Below the pieces are notes generated by a model. The model was not told the DNA's origin and searched no databases. It saw only the letters and a program-made list of their open reading frames with translations. From JBEVNX01 sp040507895 (lineage in GTDB: Bacteria > Desulfobacterota > Binatia > JACPRU01), in the NCBI GenBank assembly GCA_040507895.1, contig JBEVNX010000247.1:1-13256 (forward strand): a stretch of DNA of 13,256 nucleotides, read 5' to 3'. The translations under genes were made by a program, and so were the position numbers. The first letter of the stretch is position 1, and each line of letters opens with the position of its first letter. Shown in pieces: positions 12,557 to 13,256 of this stretch.

Positions 12557-13256
12557 ATGGCCAGCAGATCGCCACGCTTGTGCGACTCCTTCCGCGGCAG
12601 TCTCCTGGGCACGGCGGTCGGCGACGCTCTCGGCAGGCCACTCAAGGGGTGGAGCGCGGCGCGAATCGCTCGGCAGCACGGGCGGGTGTGCGAAATGCTC
12701 GGCCACCCACGCGGGCGCTATACCGAAGACACCGAGACGATGATCGTGCTTTCCGAGTGGCTGCTTGAGGAAGCGCTCGACGGCGAGAGCTTTGCCCGAC
12801 GCCTTCGCGATCGTTACGACCCCGACCGCGACTACGGGCGCACCACCACCGACGTCATGCGCCGGCTGCGCGCCGGCGAGAGCTTCGAGACGGCGGGCGA
12901 ACACACCTTTCCGAGGGGCTCCTTCGGCAACGGCGCCGCCGCGCGCATCGCGCCCTGTGCGCTGCGCTTTCACCACGAGCCTGAGGCGCTCGCGCGCGTC
13001 GCCGAGACCTCCGCAATGGTCACACACAGCCACCCGCTCGGGGTCGCGGGTGCGCTTGCACAGGCGCGGCAGATCGCGCGCGTGCTCGAATCCACGGGGG
13101 AGCCCCTCGATCCTCTGTCGCTCGTGGTCGATCTTCGCTCGGCGACGACCTCGATCGAGTTCCGGCAGAAGCTCCGCGCGGTGGAGGAGTGCCTCGCGCG
13201 CCGCTCCCCGCCGAACGTGGTGCGCGACCGGTTGGGCGCGAATGCCACCGCGCTCG
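12557..13256 (+). CDS. ADP-ribosylglycohydrolase family protein (5' part, cut by window edge)
   Basis: The frame runs 233 codons from the ATG at 12557 and is still open at the last base. Residues 12-29 (FRGSLLGTAVGDALGRPL) are the family's opening helix. YTEDTETM at 55-62 corresponds to the Y-T-D-D-T metal motif, with Glu for the first Asp. GSFGNGAAARIAPCAL at 121-136 is the second conserved block. THSHPLGVAGALAQA at about 156-170 is the third. The last metal site (the D-x-D-T-type motif in hARH3) lies beyond the window. Members remove ADP-ribose from proteins, nucleic acids or small molecules using magnesium; DraG is one example. The substrate here is unknown. It is the only plus-strand gene in the window, with a good AAGGA ribosome site. 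No DraT-like or toxin partner is visible upstream. Confidence 0.9.
   Translation, partial: MASRSPRLCDSFRGSLLGTAVGDALGRPLKGWSAARIARQHGRVCEMLGHPRGRYTEDTETMIVLSEWLLEEALDGESFARRLRDRYDPDRDYGRTTTDVMRRLRAGESFETAGEHTFPRGSFGNGAAARIAPCALRFHHEPEALARVAETSAMVTHSHPLGVAGALAQARQIARVLESTGEPLDPLSLVVDLRSATTSIEFRQKLRAVEECLARRSPPNVVRDRLGANATAL

Overview
The window is high-GC, gene-dense bacterial DNA. Nearly all of it reads on the minus strand in short, tightly spaced or overlapping genes, with one plus-strand gene entering at the right edge. No tRNA, rRNA, insertion sequence, phage gene or CRISPR array was seen. The gene set (methylcrotonyl-CoA carboxylase, acyl-CoA-dehydrogenase-fold flavoenzyme, PPOX protein, ECF sigma factor) and base composition fit a free-living aerobic soil or sediment bacterium of a proteobacterium-like or Rokubacteria/Binatota-like lineage. 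That placement is inference from style only; no marker gene is present.

Layout from left to right, with transcription running right to left. Positions 1-1896 hold the two subunits of a biotin-dependent acyl-CoA carboxylase: mccB, followed 4 nt later by the start of the biotin-carboxylase subunit, which is cut by the window edge. This fits leucine/isovalerate catabolism. Positions 2005-3450 hold a compact three-gene unit: a 62-residue membrane-type peptide, an ECF sigma factor starting 1 nt after it, and an O6-alkylguanine-DNA alkyltransferase overlapping the sigma gene by 4 nt. The alkyltransferase carries an Ada-type four-cysteine metal-binding domain at its C-terminus. This unit is the most interesting part of the window, because it looks like an alkylation-damage sensor/repair protein wired to its own sigma factor instead of to an AraC-type DNA-binding domain.

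Positions 3504-5194 hold a DUF488 protein and an FAD-dependent oxidoreductase whose genes overlap by one base. Positions 5316-7795 hold an NTF2-like protein, a short stand-alone DRE-TIM (LeuA-like) aldolase/synthase domain and an acyl-CoA-dehydrogenase-fold flavin monooxygenase-like protein, probably one metabolic operon of unknown substrate. Positions 7904-9012 hold a PPOX-type flavin protein overlapping a six-helix membrane protein.

Positions 9013-9320 have no intact gene. They contain a decayed C-terminal end of an SGNH/GDSL hydrolase and a nested inverted repeat. Positions 9321-12126 hold an acetolactate synthase large subunit followed by an NAD-dependent epimerase-like protein, with no IlvN small subunit between or after them. 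Positions 12166-12423 encode a PsiF-repeat protein that seems to have lost its secretion signal. Divergent from it, an ADP-ribosylglycohydrolase-family gene begins at 12557 and runs off the right edge.
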